From: CALINF01 sp039990395
GTDB lineage: Bacteria > Pseudomonadota > Gammaproteobacteria > Pseudomonadales > Halieaceae
Assembly (NCBI GenBank): GCA_039990395.1
Contig: JBDXFZ010000008.1
Location: forward strand, 1-64,000
DNA length: 64,000 nucleotides
Direction of reading: 5' to 3'
Shown here: positions 18,094-25,569 of the stretch, piece after piece
Numbering within the stretch: position 1 is the first letter of the stretch
Layout of the letters: every line of letters starts with the position of its first letter
Notes under the pieces: generated by a model
The model's database searches: none
Seen by the model: only the letters and a program-made list of their open reading frames with translations
What the model was told of the DNA's origin: nothing
Program-made: the position numbers and the translations under genes

Positions 18094-18744
18094 GTGATCA
18101 AACCACAGGTTAGTAAAGCGATTCCCAACGTGGAGAACTTTCTTCGCCATTGCCAGCGCCAGGATTACAAGGCCAAGAGTATTTTGCTGCGCGAAGGCGA
18201 GAACAGTGACACCCTATTCCTGATTCTCGAAGGCTCAGTCTCTGTTTTAGTTGAAGATGAAGCCGACGCCGATCACAAGATGGTGGTCAGTTACTTAAAC
18301 CCGGGTGACTTCTTCGGCGAAATGGGGCTTTTCGGTGTAGATGATCACGAGGAAGTTCGCAGCGCCATGATAATGGCAAAAACGCAATGTGAGGTTGCCC
18401 AGATATCCTACGAGCGCTTCCATCAGGTTCGCAGTCAGTTTCCGGACATTCTTTTTGCCATTGCCCAACAGATGGGTATTCGCCTGCGCCAAACCACCCG
18501 CAAACTCAAAGATCTGGCGTTTGTGGATGTGTCGGGCCGTGTCGCTCATACGTTGCTGGATTTGTGCAAGGAACCCGACGCAATGACTCACCCCGATGGT
18601 ATGCAAATCAAGATTACGCGTCAGGAGCTGGGCAAGATCGTTGGCTGCTCCCGCGAGATGGCAGGCCGGGTACTCAAGAATCTAGAGGAAGAGGGTTTGG
18701 TGTCTGTGGCCGGTAAAACAATGGTGGTGTACGGCACCCGCTAA
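18094..18744 (+). CDS. crp: cAMP-activated global regulator CRP (Vfr orthologue)
   Basis: 216 residues. The N-terminal cyclic-nucleotide domain contains LNPGDFFGEMGLF and the EEVRSAMIMAKTQCEVAQI segment with the phosphate-binding Arg and following Ser. The long dimerisation helix is followed by a C-terminal helix-turn-helix, ITRQELGKIVGCSREMAGRVLK, nearly identical to the CRP recognition helix, and the protein ends KTMVVYGTR as in E. coli CRP. It binds TGTGA-type half sites and controls carbon use; in Pseudomonas the orthologue Vfr also controls virulence. The start is GTG at 18094 after AAGGGG. It converges with trpC, 40 bp away. Confidence 0.96.
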   Translation: MIKPQVSKAIPNVENFLRHCQRQDYKAKSILLREGENSDTLFLILEGSVSVLVEDEADADHKMVVSYLNPGDFFGEMGLFGVDDHEEVRSAMIMAKTQCEVAQISYERFHQVRSQFPDILFAIAQQMGIRLRQTTRKLKDLAFVDVSGRVAHTLLDLCKEPDAMTHPDGMQIKITRQELGKIVGCSREMAGRVLKNLEEEGLVSVAGKTMVVYGTR

Positions 18745-18784
18745 CGCCTGAATGCCGAAGCAAACAAGGGTCAGCAGGTAAGAG

Positions 18785-19597
18785 TCAGGAAAAGAACAGC
18801 TCTCGCAGTTTGTCTCCTGGCTCATCCGCGCGCATAAACGCTTCACCTACCAAAAACGCATGTACATCACGTTCACGCATAATCGACACATCATCCAGGG
18901 TATGAATACCGCTTTCCGTTACCACGGTTCGATCGGTAGGTATGTGCGGCAATAGCGACAAAGTAGAATCCAGACTGGTATCGAAGGTATGTAGATTACG
19001 ATTATTGATACCCAATAACGGGGTATCGATCTCCAGCGCACGATCCAATTCTGCTCGATCATGCACCTCTACCAACACATCCACGCCAACTTCGGCAGAC
19101 GCATGGGCGAGTTCGAGCATTTGCCCCTGGTCCAACGCCGCAACGATCAACAGGATGGCATCCGCTCCCAACGCTCGCGCCTCTACAATCTGGTAAGGGT
19201 CAACCGTAAAATCCTTGCGCAGTACTGGCAGTGCACACGCCGCACGAGCCTGCTGAAGATAATCATCGGCGCCCTGAAAAAAGTCCACGTCGGTGAGCAC
19301 CGACAAGCAAGTGGCGCCACCTGAGGCATAACTCACCGCTATCTCAGCTGGGTGAAAATCCTGACGAATTACCCCTTTACTGGGCGACGCCTTCTTCACC
19401 TCGGCAATCACTGCAGCTTCGCCAGCCGCCGCAGTGTTAACCACCGCAGCGGCGAAGCCTCGCACAGCCGACTGCTCACTGGCGCGCGACTCCAGCTCTG
19501 CCAATGACACCTTGCTGCGGCGATCTGCAACTTCTTCCCACTTGCGCTTAAGAATCTTGCGCAGCACAGTAGGCGCGCGTTGGATTTGCTGTGACAT
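18785..19597 (-). CDS. trpC: Indole-3-glycerol-phosphate synthase
   Basis: 270 residues, monofunctional (no fused TrpF). It converts CdRP to indole-3-glycerol phosphate. TIM-barrel active-site elements: EVKKASPSKGVIR (catalytic Glu and Lys), LRKDFTVDPYQI (catalytic Lys), LVEVHDRAEL (Glu), INNRNLHTF (Asn) and VTESGIH. It is the last gene of trpE-trpG-trpD-trpC on the minus strand, 6 bp after trpD. Confidence 0.98.
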   Translation of the reverse strand: MSQQIQRAPTVLRKILKRKWEEVADRRSKVSLAELESRASEQSAVRGFAAAVVNTAAAGEAAVIAEVKKASPSKGVIRQDFHPAEIAVSYASGGATCLSVLTDVDFFQGADDYLQQARAACALPVLRKDFTVDPYQIVEARALGADAILLIVAALDQGQMLELAHASAEVGVDVLVEVHDRAELDRALEIDTPLLGINNRNLHTFDTSLDSTLSLLPHIPTDRTVVTESGIHTLDDVSIMRERDVHAFLVGEAFMRADEPGDKLRELFFS

Positions 19598-19603
19598 CGC
19601 GCT

Positions 19604-20644
19604 TCAGCCTTCCTGACGCATCAGTTGAGTAAAATCGACAAAGGCTTTGAGCTTTTCTGCCGCCTGCCCTGTTGCCACGACATCTTCAGCCAACGCCACA
19701 CCATCAGCAATCGTTGCCGCAACACCTGCCACATACAATGTAGCGCCCGCATTCAGGGTTAACATTGCGGCGGCCTTTTTAGCCCGCTCTTCCGTCTCGC
19801 CACCTAGAGCGGCGCGAATCAACGCCGCGGACTCTGCAGCACTGCTGACTTCAAGCCCGTCCAAACTCTGGGTGGTAATACCAACGTCTTCGGGAGACAA
19901 GGTATAGCTGGTGAGATCGCCATTGCGCAGCTCACACACGTGGGTTTTTTCTGCGATGGATATTTCATCGAGACCGTCGTGCGAATGCACAACCATGGCA
20001 TGCACACTACCCAGCGCTTTAAGTGCGGCCGCTATCGGCTCACACAGATCCTTGGAGAACACGCCCAACACCTGACGCTGCACCTTGGCTGGATTAGTGA
20101 GAGGCCCCAGAATATTAAATAGTGTGCGCATTCCCAACTCGCGTCGGGGACCAATCGCGTGGCGCATTGCACTGTGATGAGCAGGCGCAAACATAAAGCC
20201 CATGCCGACCTCAGTGATCGCACGAGCAACCTGTTCGGCGCTCAAATCTAATGGCACACCCAGCGTTTCCAACACATCTGAACTACCCGTGGTACTAGAG
20301 ACAGAGCGATTGCCGTGTTTAGCAACTCGCCCGCCAGCGGCTGCAACAACGAAGGTCGCACCGGTAGATACATTAAACAGGTTCGCCCCATCACCGCCAG
20401 TGCCTACAAGATCCACCAGGTTTTCCTGTGGCACATCGACAGGCGTCGCCAGCTCGCGCATCACACCCGCTGCCCCGGCAATCTCCTCGATTGTTTCGCC
20501 CTTCATGCGCAGGGCAACCAACAGGCCGCCTATCTGTGCGTCGGTCGCATCTCCCGACATCACCTGATGCATAACGGCCGTCATCTCTTCGGGGCTCAAG
20601 TCCTGACGGTCAACGACCTTGGCCACGGCTTGCTGAATAGTCAT
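19604..20644 (-). CDS. trpD: Anthranilate phosphoribosyltransferase
   Basis: 346 residues. It transfers phosphoribose from PRPP to anthranilate. The PRPP loop LVGTGGDGANLFNVST (near residue 80) and KHGNRSVSSTTGSSDVLE (near 110) are present, as is the acidic metal-binding HSHDGLDEIS (near 225). It sits 26 bp after trpG and 6 bp before trpC, within one operon. Confidence 0.98.
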   Translation of the reverse strand: MTIQQAVAKVVDRQDLSPEEMTAVMHQVMSGDATDAQIGGLLVALRMKGETIEEIAGAAGVMRELATPVDVPQENLVDLVGTGGDGANLFNVSTGATFVVAAAGGRVAKHGNRSVSSTTGSSDVLETLGVPLDLSAEQVARAITEVGMGFMFAPAHHSAMRHAIGPRRELGMRTLFNILGPLTNPAKVQRQVLGVFSKDLCEPIAAALKALGSVHAMVVHSHDGLDEISIAEKTHVCELRNGDLTSYTLSPEDVGITTQSLDGLEVSSAAESAALIRAALGGETEERAKKAAAMLTLNAGATLYVAGVAATIADGVALAEDVVATGQAAEKLKAFVDFTQLMRQEG

Positions 20645-20670
20645 AGATAATTTCTCATCATTCGCTGCCG

Positions 20671-21261
20671 CTATTTCGCTGCGGGTCGCTCCAGAAAGTT
20701 ACGTAGCAGGTCATGCCCATGTGCTGTGAGAATCGACTCGGGGTGAAACTGAACACCCTCGATATCAAGTTCCCGATGACGCAAACCCATAATTTCATCC
20801 TGCTCGCCAGACTCGGTTTCAGTCCAGGCAGTGATCTCTAGGCAGTCGGGCAAGCTCGACTTCTCCACCACCAGACTGTGATAACGGGTAGCCTCAAAAG
20901 GCTCACTCAAGCCCTGAAACACACCCTGATTATGATGGTGGATAGGTGAGGTTTTGCCGTGCATCACCTGCCGAGCACGCACAATCTTGCCTCCAAACAC
21001 TTGGCCAATGCTCTGATGCCCCAGACAGATTCCCAAGATAGGCAACTTACCGGCGTAGGCCTGAATCACCGCCATAGAGATACCCGCCTCATTGGGTGTG
21101 CAGGGGCCTGGCGATATCACAATCTGCTGCGGGTTGAGGGCGGCTATATCGTCCACCGCAATCTCATCGTTGCGCACCACGTGCACATCCGCGCCGAGTT
21201 CACCGAAATACTGCACCACGTTATAGGTGAAGGAGTCATAGTTATCGATCATCAACAACAT
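20671..21261 (-). CDS. trpG: Anthranilate synthase glutaminase component
   Basis: A 196-residue class I glutamine amidotransferase that supplies ammonia to TrpE. The catalytic triad is seen as Cys in GICLGHQSIGQ and the His-Glu pair in VQFHPESI; the oxyanion strand is SPGPCTPNEAG. The start overlaps the trpE stop by one base, implying translational coupling and balanced subunit production. It could also serve PabB, as TrpG/PabA proteins often do. Confidence 0.97.
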   Translation of the reverse strand: MLLMIDNYDSFTYNVVQYFGELGADVHVVRNDEIAVDDIAALNPQQIVISPGPCTPNEAGISMAVIQAYAGKLPILGICLGHQSIGQVFGGKIVRARQVMHGKTSPIHHHNQGVFQGLSEPFEATRYHSLVVEKSSLPDCLEITAWTETESGEQDEIMGLRHRELDIEGVQFHPESILTAHGHDLLRNFLERPAAK

Positions 21262-22748
21262 CAGTTTGACCCTCCTGCGAGCACCATCGACGCGGCTCTA
21301 AACATCGCACGTGCCTTGTTCAAGGTTTCCTTCCACTCAAGTCGTGGCACCGAATCGGCAACCACACCACCACCGGCCTGCACATACAGGCGACCATTCT
21401 TGATAACGGCCGTTCGAATGGCGATAGCGGTATCCATATCACCCGCCCAGGAAATATAGCCAACTGCACCGCCATACACACCGCGCTTAACCGACTCCAG
21501 CTCATCGATAATTTCCATCGCCCGTATTTTGGGCGCACCGCTCAAAGTACCTGCCGGCAGCGTGGCGCGCAGCACATCAATGGCAGAACACCCCGGCTTG
21601 AGTTCGCCGGTTACGTTCGACACGATGTGCATGACGTGAGAGTAACGCTCCACCACCATTTTGTCGGTGAGTTCCACAGTGCCGGTTTCGGCGATACGGC
21701 CTACGTCGTTTCGACCCAGGTCAATTAACATTAAGTGTTCAGCGATCTCCTTGGGGTCGGCCAGCAGCTCAGCCTCCATCGCCGCGTCTTCTTCTTCGCT
21801 ATGACCGCGCCTGCGAGTACCCGCTATCGGGCGCACCGTTACCAGACCTTTTTCCACGCGCGCCAGTATTTCCGGCGACGAGCCAACAATATGAAAATCG
21901 CCGAGGTCCAGATAATACATATACGGAGACGGATTTAGATTGCGCAGTGCCCGGTACAAATTCAGCGGCGGCGCATCAAACGGTATGCTCATCCGCTGGG
22001 ACGGCACAACCTGCATCACATCACCAGCCAGCACATAATCTTTAATCGTATTAACAGCCGCTTCGTATTGATCTTGAGTGAAATTGGATTCGATTTCGCT
22101 CTCGAGCGCCTCGGAGTTTGCAGCCTCAAGACTCACGTTCGGCAGCGGTGTCATGGTGCCCGGCAGGCGCTGGGCCAAATCCATCAACCTCTGTTTGGCA
22201 CAGGCCAGTGCGTCTGGCGCCTGCGGGTCGGCATTAACCACCAGCCGGATGGTGCCGGCCAGATTATCGAACACCAATACCTCATCGGACACCATCAACA
22301 GAATATCCGGCGTACCCAGTTCGTCGGGTGGCAGACTCGCGCGCAAACGCGGCTCCACATAGCGCACTGTGTCGTAACCAAAGTAGCCCACCAGGCCGCC
22401 ATGAAACACCGGCAGGTCATCCTGGGGAGCCGTTTTATAGCGGCCCTGAAACTCCTCGGCAAACGCCAGGGGATCATCGACCTCCTGCGAATGTGTTAAC
22501 TCATCGCCAACCCAGATTTCGGCGCGGTAGCCAAACACTCTGAGCTGAGTGTGGCACGGTAGCCCGATGATGGAGTAGCGCCCCCACTTCTCGCCGCCCT
22601 GTACAGACTCAAAGAAATAGGAATACGGCCCTTCTGCCAGCTTGCGATAGGCACTGATGGGGGTTTCTAGATCGGCCAGCACTTCCATGCTGACGGGTAT
22701 ACGGTTGTAGCCTTGTGCTGCCAGGGCAGCAAAGTCCTCGGGTTTCAT
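21261..22748 (-). CDS. trpE: Anthranilate synthase component I
   Basis: 495 residues. It makes anthranilate from chorismate with ammonia from TrpG. The N-terminal regulatory region carries SYFFESVQGGEKWGRYSI, which corresponds to the LLES-type tryptophan feedback site. The C-terminal chorismate-binding domain has PSPYMYYLDLGDFHIVGSSPE, RPIAGTRRRG, LIDLGRNDVGR and the closing GGGVVADS block. It is the first gene of the trp operon, preceded by a 145-nt structured leader and a good promoter. Confidence 0.98.
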   Translation of the reverse strand: MKPEDFAALAAQGYNRIPVSMEVLADLETPISAYRKLAEGPYSYFFESVQGGEKWGRYSIIGLPCHTQLRVFGYRAEIWVGDELTHSQEVDDPLAFAEEFQGRYKTAPQDDLPVFHGGLVGYFGYDTVRYVEPRLRASLPPDELGTPDILLMVSDEVLVFDNLAGTIRLVVNADPQAPDALACAKQRLMDLAQRLPGTMTPLPNVSLEAANSEALESEIESNFTQDQYEAAVNTIKDYVLAGDVMQVVPSQRMSIPFDAPPLNLYRALRNLNPSPYMYYLDLGDFHIVGSSPEILARVEKGLVTVRPIAGTRRRGHSEEEDAAMEAELLADPKEIAEHLMLIDLGRNDVGRIAETGTVELTDKMVVERYSHVMHIVSNVTGELKPGCSAIDVLRATLPAGTLSGAPKIRAMEIIDELESVKRGVYGGAVGYISWAGDMDTAIAIRTAVIKNGRLYVQAGGGVVADSVPRLEWKETLNKARAMFRAASMVLAGGSN

Positions 22749-22771
22749 GTGAGGTCCTCGGAGAAAGAGTT

Positions 22772-22856
22772 AACGTAATCAGGTCGCGACGTAGCCTTAG
22801 CTACCATCGCCAACAGGTGACCTCGCGCATCGACCATAGTCCGATGCAATTACGTT
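22772..22856 (-). ncRNA. Structured trpE leader: candidate three-way-junction regulatory RNA
   Basis: On the minus-strand transcript, AACGUAAU (22856-22849) pairs perfectly over 8 bp with AUUACGUU (22779-22772) and closes two inner hairpins. One is GCAUCG/CGAUGC (22847-22842 with 22832-22827) with a 9-nt loop. The other is AGGUC/GACCU (22823-22819 with 22785-22781), topped by GUAGC-UAAG-GCUAC (22804-22791). GAGGUC at 22824-22819 could instead pair with GACCUC at about 22756-22751, next to the trpE ribosome binding site, giving a possible on/off switch. No leader peptide with Trp codons is present, so this is not a classical ribosome-mediated attenuator. Pairings are seen; the regulatory role is inferred. 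Confidence 0.45.
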
Positions 22857-22897
22857 GAGCTGCAGACACAGCGCTCTCCAGAGCTTGGAAAGGCCCC

Positions 22898-22925
22898 ATT
22901 GTACATAGGGTTAGAGGCTTGGCAA
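22898..22925 (-). promoter_or_regulatory. Promoter of the trpEGDC operon
   Basis: Read on the minus strand, TTGCCA (22925-22920) and TACAAT (22903-22898) are separated by 16 bp, each one base off the sigma70 consensus. Transcription would start near 22891 and give a leader of about 145 nt before trpE, long enough to hold the three-way junction. The promoter lies after the rpe stop, so trp expression can be independent of rpe. Confidence 0.55.
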
Positions 22926-22960
22926 GTCGAGAAGGAGACTCGAGCGGGAAACTAACGCTC

Positions 22961-23629
22961 TTAAACGGTGGCTAATTCCGCTCGCATCGCATCAATCACC
23001 GCCTTGTAGTCGGGTTGATTGAAAATAGCCGAGCCCGCCACGAAGGTATCAGCGCCAGCGGCGGCGATCTCCGCAATATTGCCTGCCGATACGCCGCCAT
23101 CCACCTCAAGGCGAATCGGAAAGCCCGAGGCATCGATCATGGCGCGCGCTTCACGTAGCTTGTCCAGAGTGGCCGGAATGAACTTCTGGCCACCAAAACC
23201 AGGGTTAACCGACATCAGCAATACCATGTCGACTTTATCCAGCACGTACTTCAGCGTATCCAGGCCCAGGTGCGGGTTGAATACCAGGCCAGACTTGCAG
23301 CCCGCCTCGCGGATTAACTGCAGCGACCGATCCACGTGCGTAGAAGCATCCGGATGAAATGTAATGTAGCTGGCACCGGCTTTGGCAAAATCCCCAATCA
23401 GTTGATCGACGGGACTCACCATCAAATGTACGTCGATGTCGGCTGTCACTCCATGATCGCGCAGAGCTTTACACACCATCGGGCCGATTGTGAGATTGGG
23501 CACATAATGGTTGTCCATCACATCAAAATGCACTACGTCTGCACCGGCGGCCAGCACGTTATCGACCTCTTCGCCCAGACGGGCAAAATCAGCTGAAAGA
23601 ATAGACGGGGCAATAAGATAATCGGGCAT
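22961..23629 (-). CDS. rpe: Ribulose-phosphate 3-epimerase
   Basis: 222 residues. It interconverts ribulose-5-phosphate and xylulose-5-phosphate in the pentose phosphate pathway. TIM-barrel metal and catalytic residues are in APSILSADFARLG, DVVHFDVMDNHYVPN, DVHLMV, MSVNPGFGGQKF and LEVDGGV. It lies upstream of trpE on the same strand, with 212 bp between them that hold a separate trp promoter. The nearby rpe-trp position is shared with Pseudomonas. Confidence 0.97.
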   Translation of the reverse strand: MPDYLIAPSILSADFARLGEEVDNVLAAGADVVHFDVMDNHYVPNLTIGPMVCKALRDHGVTADIDVHLMVSPVDQLIGDFAKAGASYITFHPDASTHVDRSLQLIREAGCKSGLVFNPHLGLDTLKYVLDKVDMVLLMSVNPGFGGQKFIPATLDKLREARAMIDASGFPIRLEVDGGVSAGNIAEIAAAGADTFVAGSAIFNQPDYKAVIDAMRAELATV

Positions 23630-23770
23630 TGTAGGCTCCGGTTGAGGATGCGGGCGACAGGCTTCGCATTCTAGCGGGAATCGGCGCTAGCGACATCCTT
23701 GATTGTTGGCAATTACTTGGAGACCAATGGAAGAGCACCACATTCGCAGCCCAGGGTTCCTCGTCTGGCT

Positions 23771-24442
23771 CTATCCCAACGAGGCATTCAGACTGGCCAG
23801 CCGCTGTGGCGTACCGACATCTTCCCAGGCGCCGATATAATGCTCGCCGGATAAATGACCCTGCTCTATAGCGCGCGATAGTAACGGGCGCAGTGGAATC
23901 TTACCTGGCGTGAGCCCGGCAAAAAATCCGGGGGTATAAACGCCTACGCCAGAGTATGTATATCCACTCGCGCCCTCCTCCAGTTCGGCAACCTGCTGGT
24001 TATTCAATCGGAAGTCTCCAAGCGGATGCTGAGGCGGGTTGTCGATCAATACCAGATGCGCGGTATATGCAGGTAGATGCTCATGCATCCGCAATTTGGC
24101 GAATGGGTAGTCTGTCCAGACATCGCCATTAACGACAGCAAATGGCCCATCTCCCAACATCGCCAGCGCGTTGACGATGCCACCCGCGGTTTCCAAAGGT
24201 TCGTCCTCTGGCGAGATTGTGATACGCACTCCCCAGCGCGAACCGTCACCACAGAAATCGATGATCTGCTGCCCCAGATGCGACACATTGATCACCAGAT
24301 CCGAAAAACCGGCTTCTGCCAGACGTTCGATGTGATGCTGTAATAAGGGTTTACCACCCACCTGCAGCAACGGCTTGGGCGTATGGTCGGTGAGGGGACG
24401 CATACGATTACCCAGCCCGGCTGCCAGTATCATGGCTTTCAC
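23771..24442 (-). CDS. murU: N-acetylmuramate-1-phosphate uridylyltransferase
   Basis: 223 residues. MurU makes UDP-MurNAc from MurNAc-1-phosphate in the peptidoglycan recycling route that bypasses de novo MurA/MurB. The nucleotidyltransferase signature AAGLGNRMRPLTDHTPKPLL is at the N-terminus; VVNGDVWTD provides the metal-binding Asp (near residue 107). Its start overlaps the amgK stop by 4 bp. The pairing with AmgK separates it from other sugar nucleotidyltransferases. Confidence 0.92.
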   Translation of the reverse strand: MKAMILAAGLGNRMRPLTDHTPKPLLQVGGKPLLQHHIERLAEAGFSDLVINVSHLGQQIIDFCGDGSRWGVRITISPEDEPLETAGGIVNALAMLGDGPFAVVNGDVWTDYPFAKLRMHEHLPAYTAHLVLIDNPPQHPLGDFRLNNQQVAELEEGASGYTYSGVGVYTPGFFAGLTPGKIPLRPLLSRAIEQGHLSGEHYIGAWEDVGTPQRLASLNASLG

Positions 24443-25527
24443 GTATGAGTACTCCAGGGCTGCTGCGCGATCAAAGGCTCGAGCGTTGTTTCAAACCAGA
24501 GCGCAAACTCAGCCAGTGCGGGCTCGTGTTGATAATGCTGCAGTGCATCCCGCACGTAATCGAGCACCATGGGTAGATCATCGAGGTAGGCCGACTTGCC
24601 GTCACGCAAATATAACCGGGCAAATGTACCCAACACCTTGATGTGTCGTTGCAGCCCCATCAGGTCGAACCAGCGCAGGAACTCGCTCTCTTTATTTTGG
24701 AGGCTCTCGAGTTGATCACCCTCAGAGCGCGCACTAGAAGGCGCGAGCTTTCCGTTTGCCTCCAAGCTGCCACGATAATCGAGCGCCCAGCGACGCACCT
24801 GCTCCACCGGCCAACGGATATAGCAATCACGTAGCAGCGATACTAGGTCGTAGGTGACAGGCCCGACCACCGCGTCTTGAAAATCGATCACGGCCAGCTG
24901 CTCATCAGCTTGCAGCATCAGGTTCCGGCTGTGAAAGTCGCGATGCACCAACACCTGCGGCTGTTCAAGTGCACTGGCTATCAAGCAGTCGGATGCCGCC
25001 TGAATAACGACGTGATCGCTGGATGTCAGAGAATGCCCCAGCAATTGCTCTACAAACCAGCCCGGGAAACGGCCCAACTCCTCAGTTAACAGGGCTTTGT
25101 CATACCGAGGCATTGAGGCCACCGCCGGCTCACCGATATCGATATCTGCGAGCTTCAGCAGCGTATCGAACGCACGGCCATAGTAATCAGTCGCCGTGGC
25201 TGTACTCAGTAACGGCAGCAATACAGCATCACCGAGGTCTTCCAGCAGCAGATACCCTTTTTTGAGATCAGACGCCAATACCTGCGGCACACGAACCCCC
25301 GCGTGACTCAATGTGTTGGCAATTGCAATAAACTCAGTATTCTTCTCTGTCTCTGGCGGCGCCTCCACCACAATCACGCTGAGTTGATCGGCGCCAAGGC
25401 GAAAATAACGGCGGTTACTGGCATCGCCGGCCACGCACACAAGCTGAGCATCCCCAGCATGAGGTGATTCGTTTAGGTTCGACAGTGCCCAGGGTAATAG
25501 ATCAGAGGGTATAGAACGTATCGACAA
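24439..25527 (-). CDS. amgK: N-acetylmuramate/N-acetylglucosamine anomeric kinase
   Basis: A 362-residue phosphotransferase of the aminoglycoside-kinase-like fold. It phosphorylates MurNAc and GlcNAc at C1 for MurU. The catalytic loop VHRDFHSRNLM and the metal-binding VIDFQDAVVGPVTYDL are present (near residues 190-215). It is divergent from lptD with only 42 bp between the starts, and overlaps murU. This neighbourhood (amgK-murU beside lptD-surA) is known in Pseudomonas and links wall recycling to outer-membrane assembly. It may explain a degree of fosfomycin tolerance in such bacteria (known for P. putida). Confidence 0.92.
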   Translation of the reverse strand: MSIRSIPSDLLPWALSNLNESPHAGDAQLVCVAGDASNRRYFRLGADQLSVIVVEAPPETEKNTEFIAIANTLSHAGVRVPQVLASDLKKGYLLLEDLGDAVLLPLLSTATATDYYGRAFDTLLKLADIDIGEPAVASMPRYDKALLTEELGRFPGWFVEQLLGHSLTSSDHVVIQAASDCLIASALEQPQVLVHRDFHSRNLMLQADEQLAVIDFQDAVVGPVTYDLVSLLRDCYIRWPVEQVRRWALDYRGSLEANGKLAPSSARSEGDQLESLQNKESEFLRWFDLMGLQRHIKVLGTFARLYLRDGKSAYLDDLPMVLDYVRDALQHYQHEPALAEFALWFETTLEPLIAQQPWSTHT

Positions 25528-25569
25528 CGCTGAATCTTCCTTTAAATTTTCTCAGACAAGCCAGTAGGG

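Noticed and set aside
22745..22837. Leader peptide before trpE
   Set aside because: A 30-codon frame from ATG 22837 ends on the trpE start, but it has no Trp codons and no ribosome binding site. It does not support classical attenuation.
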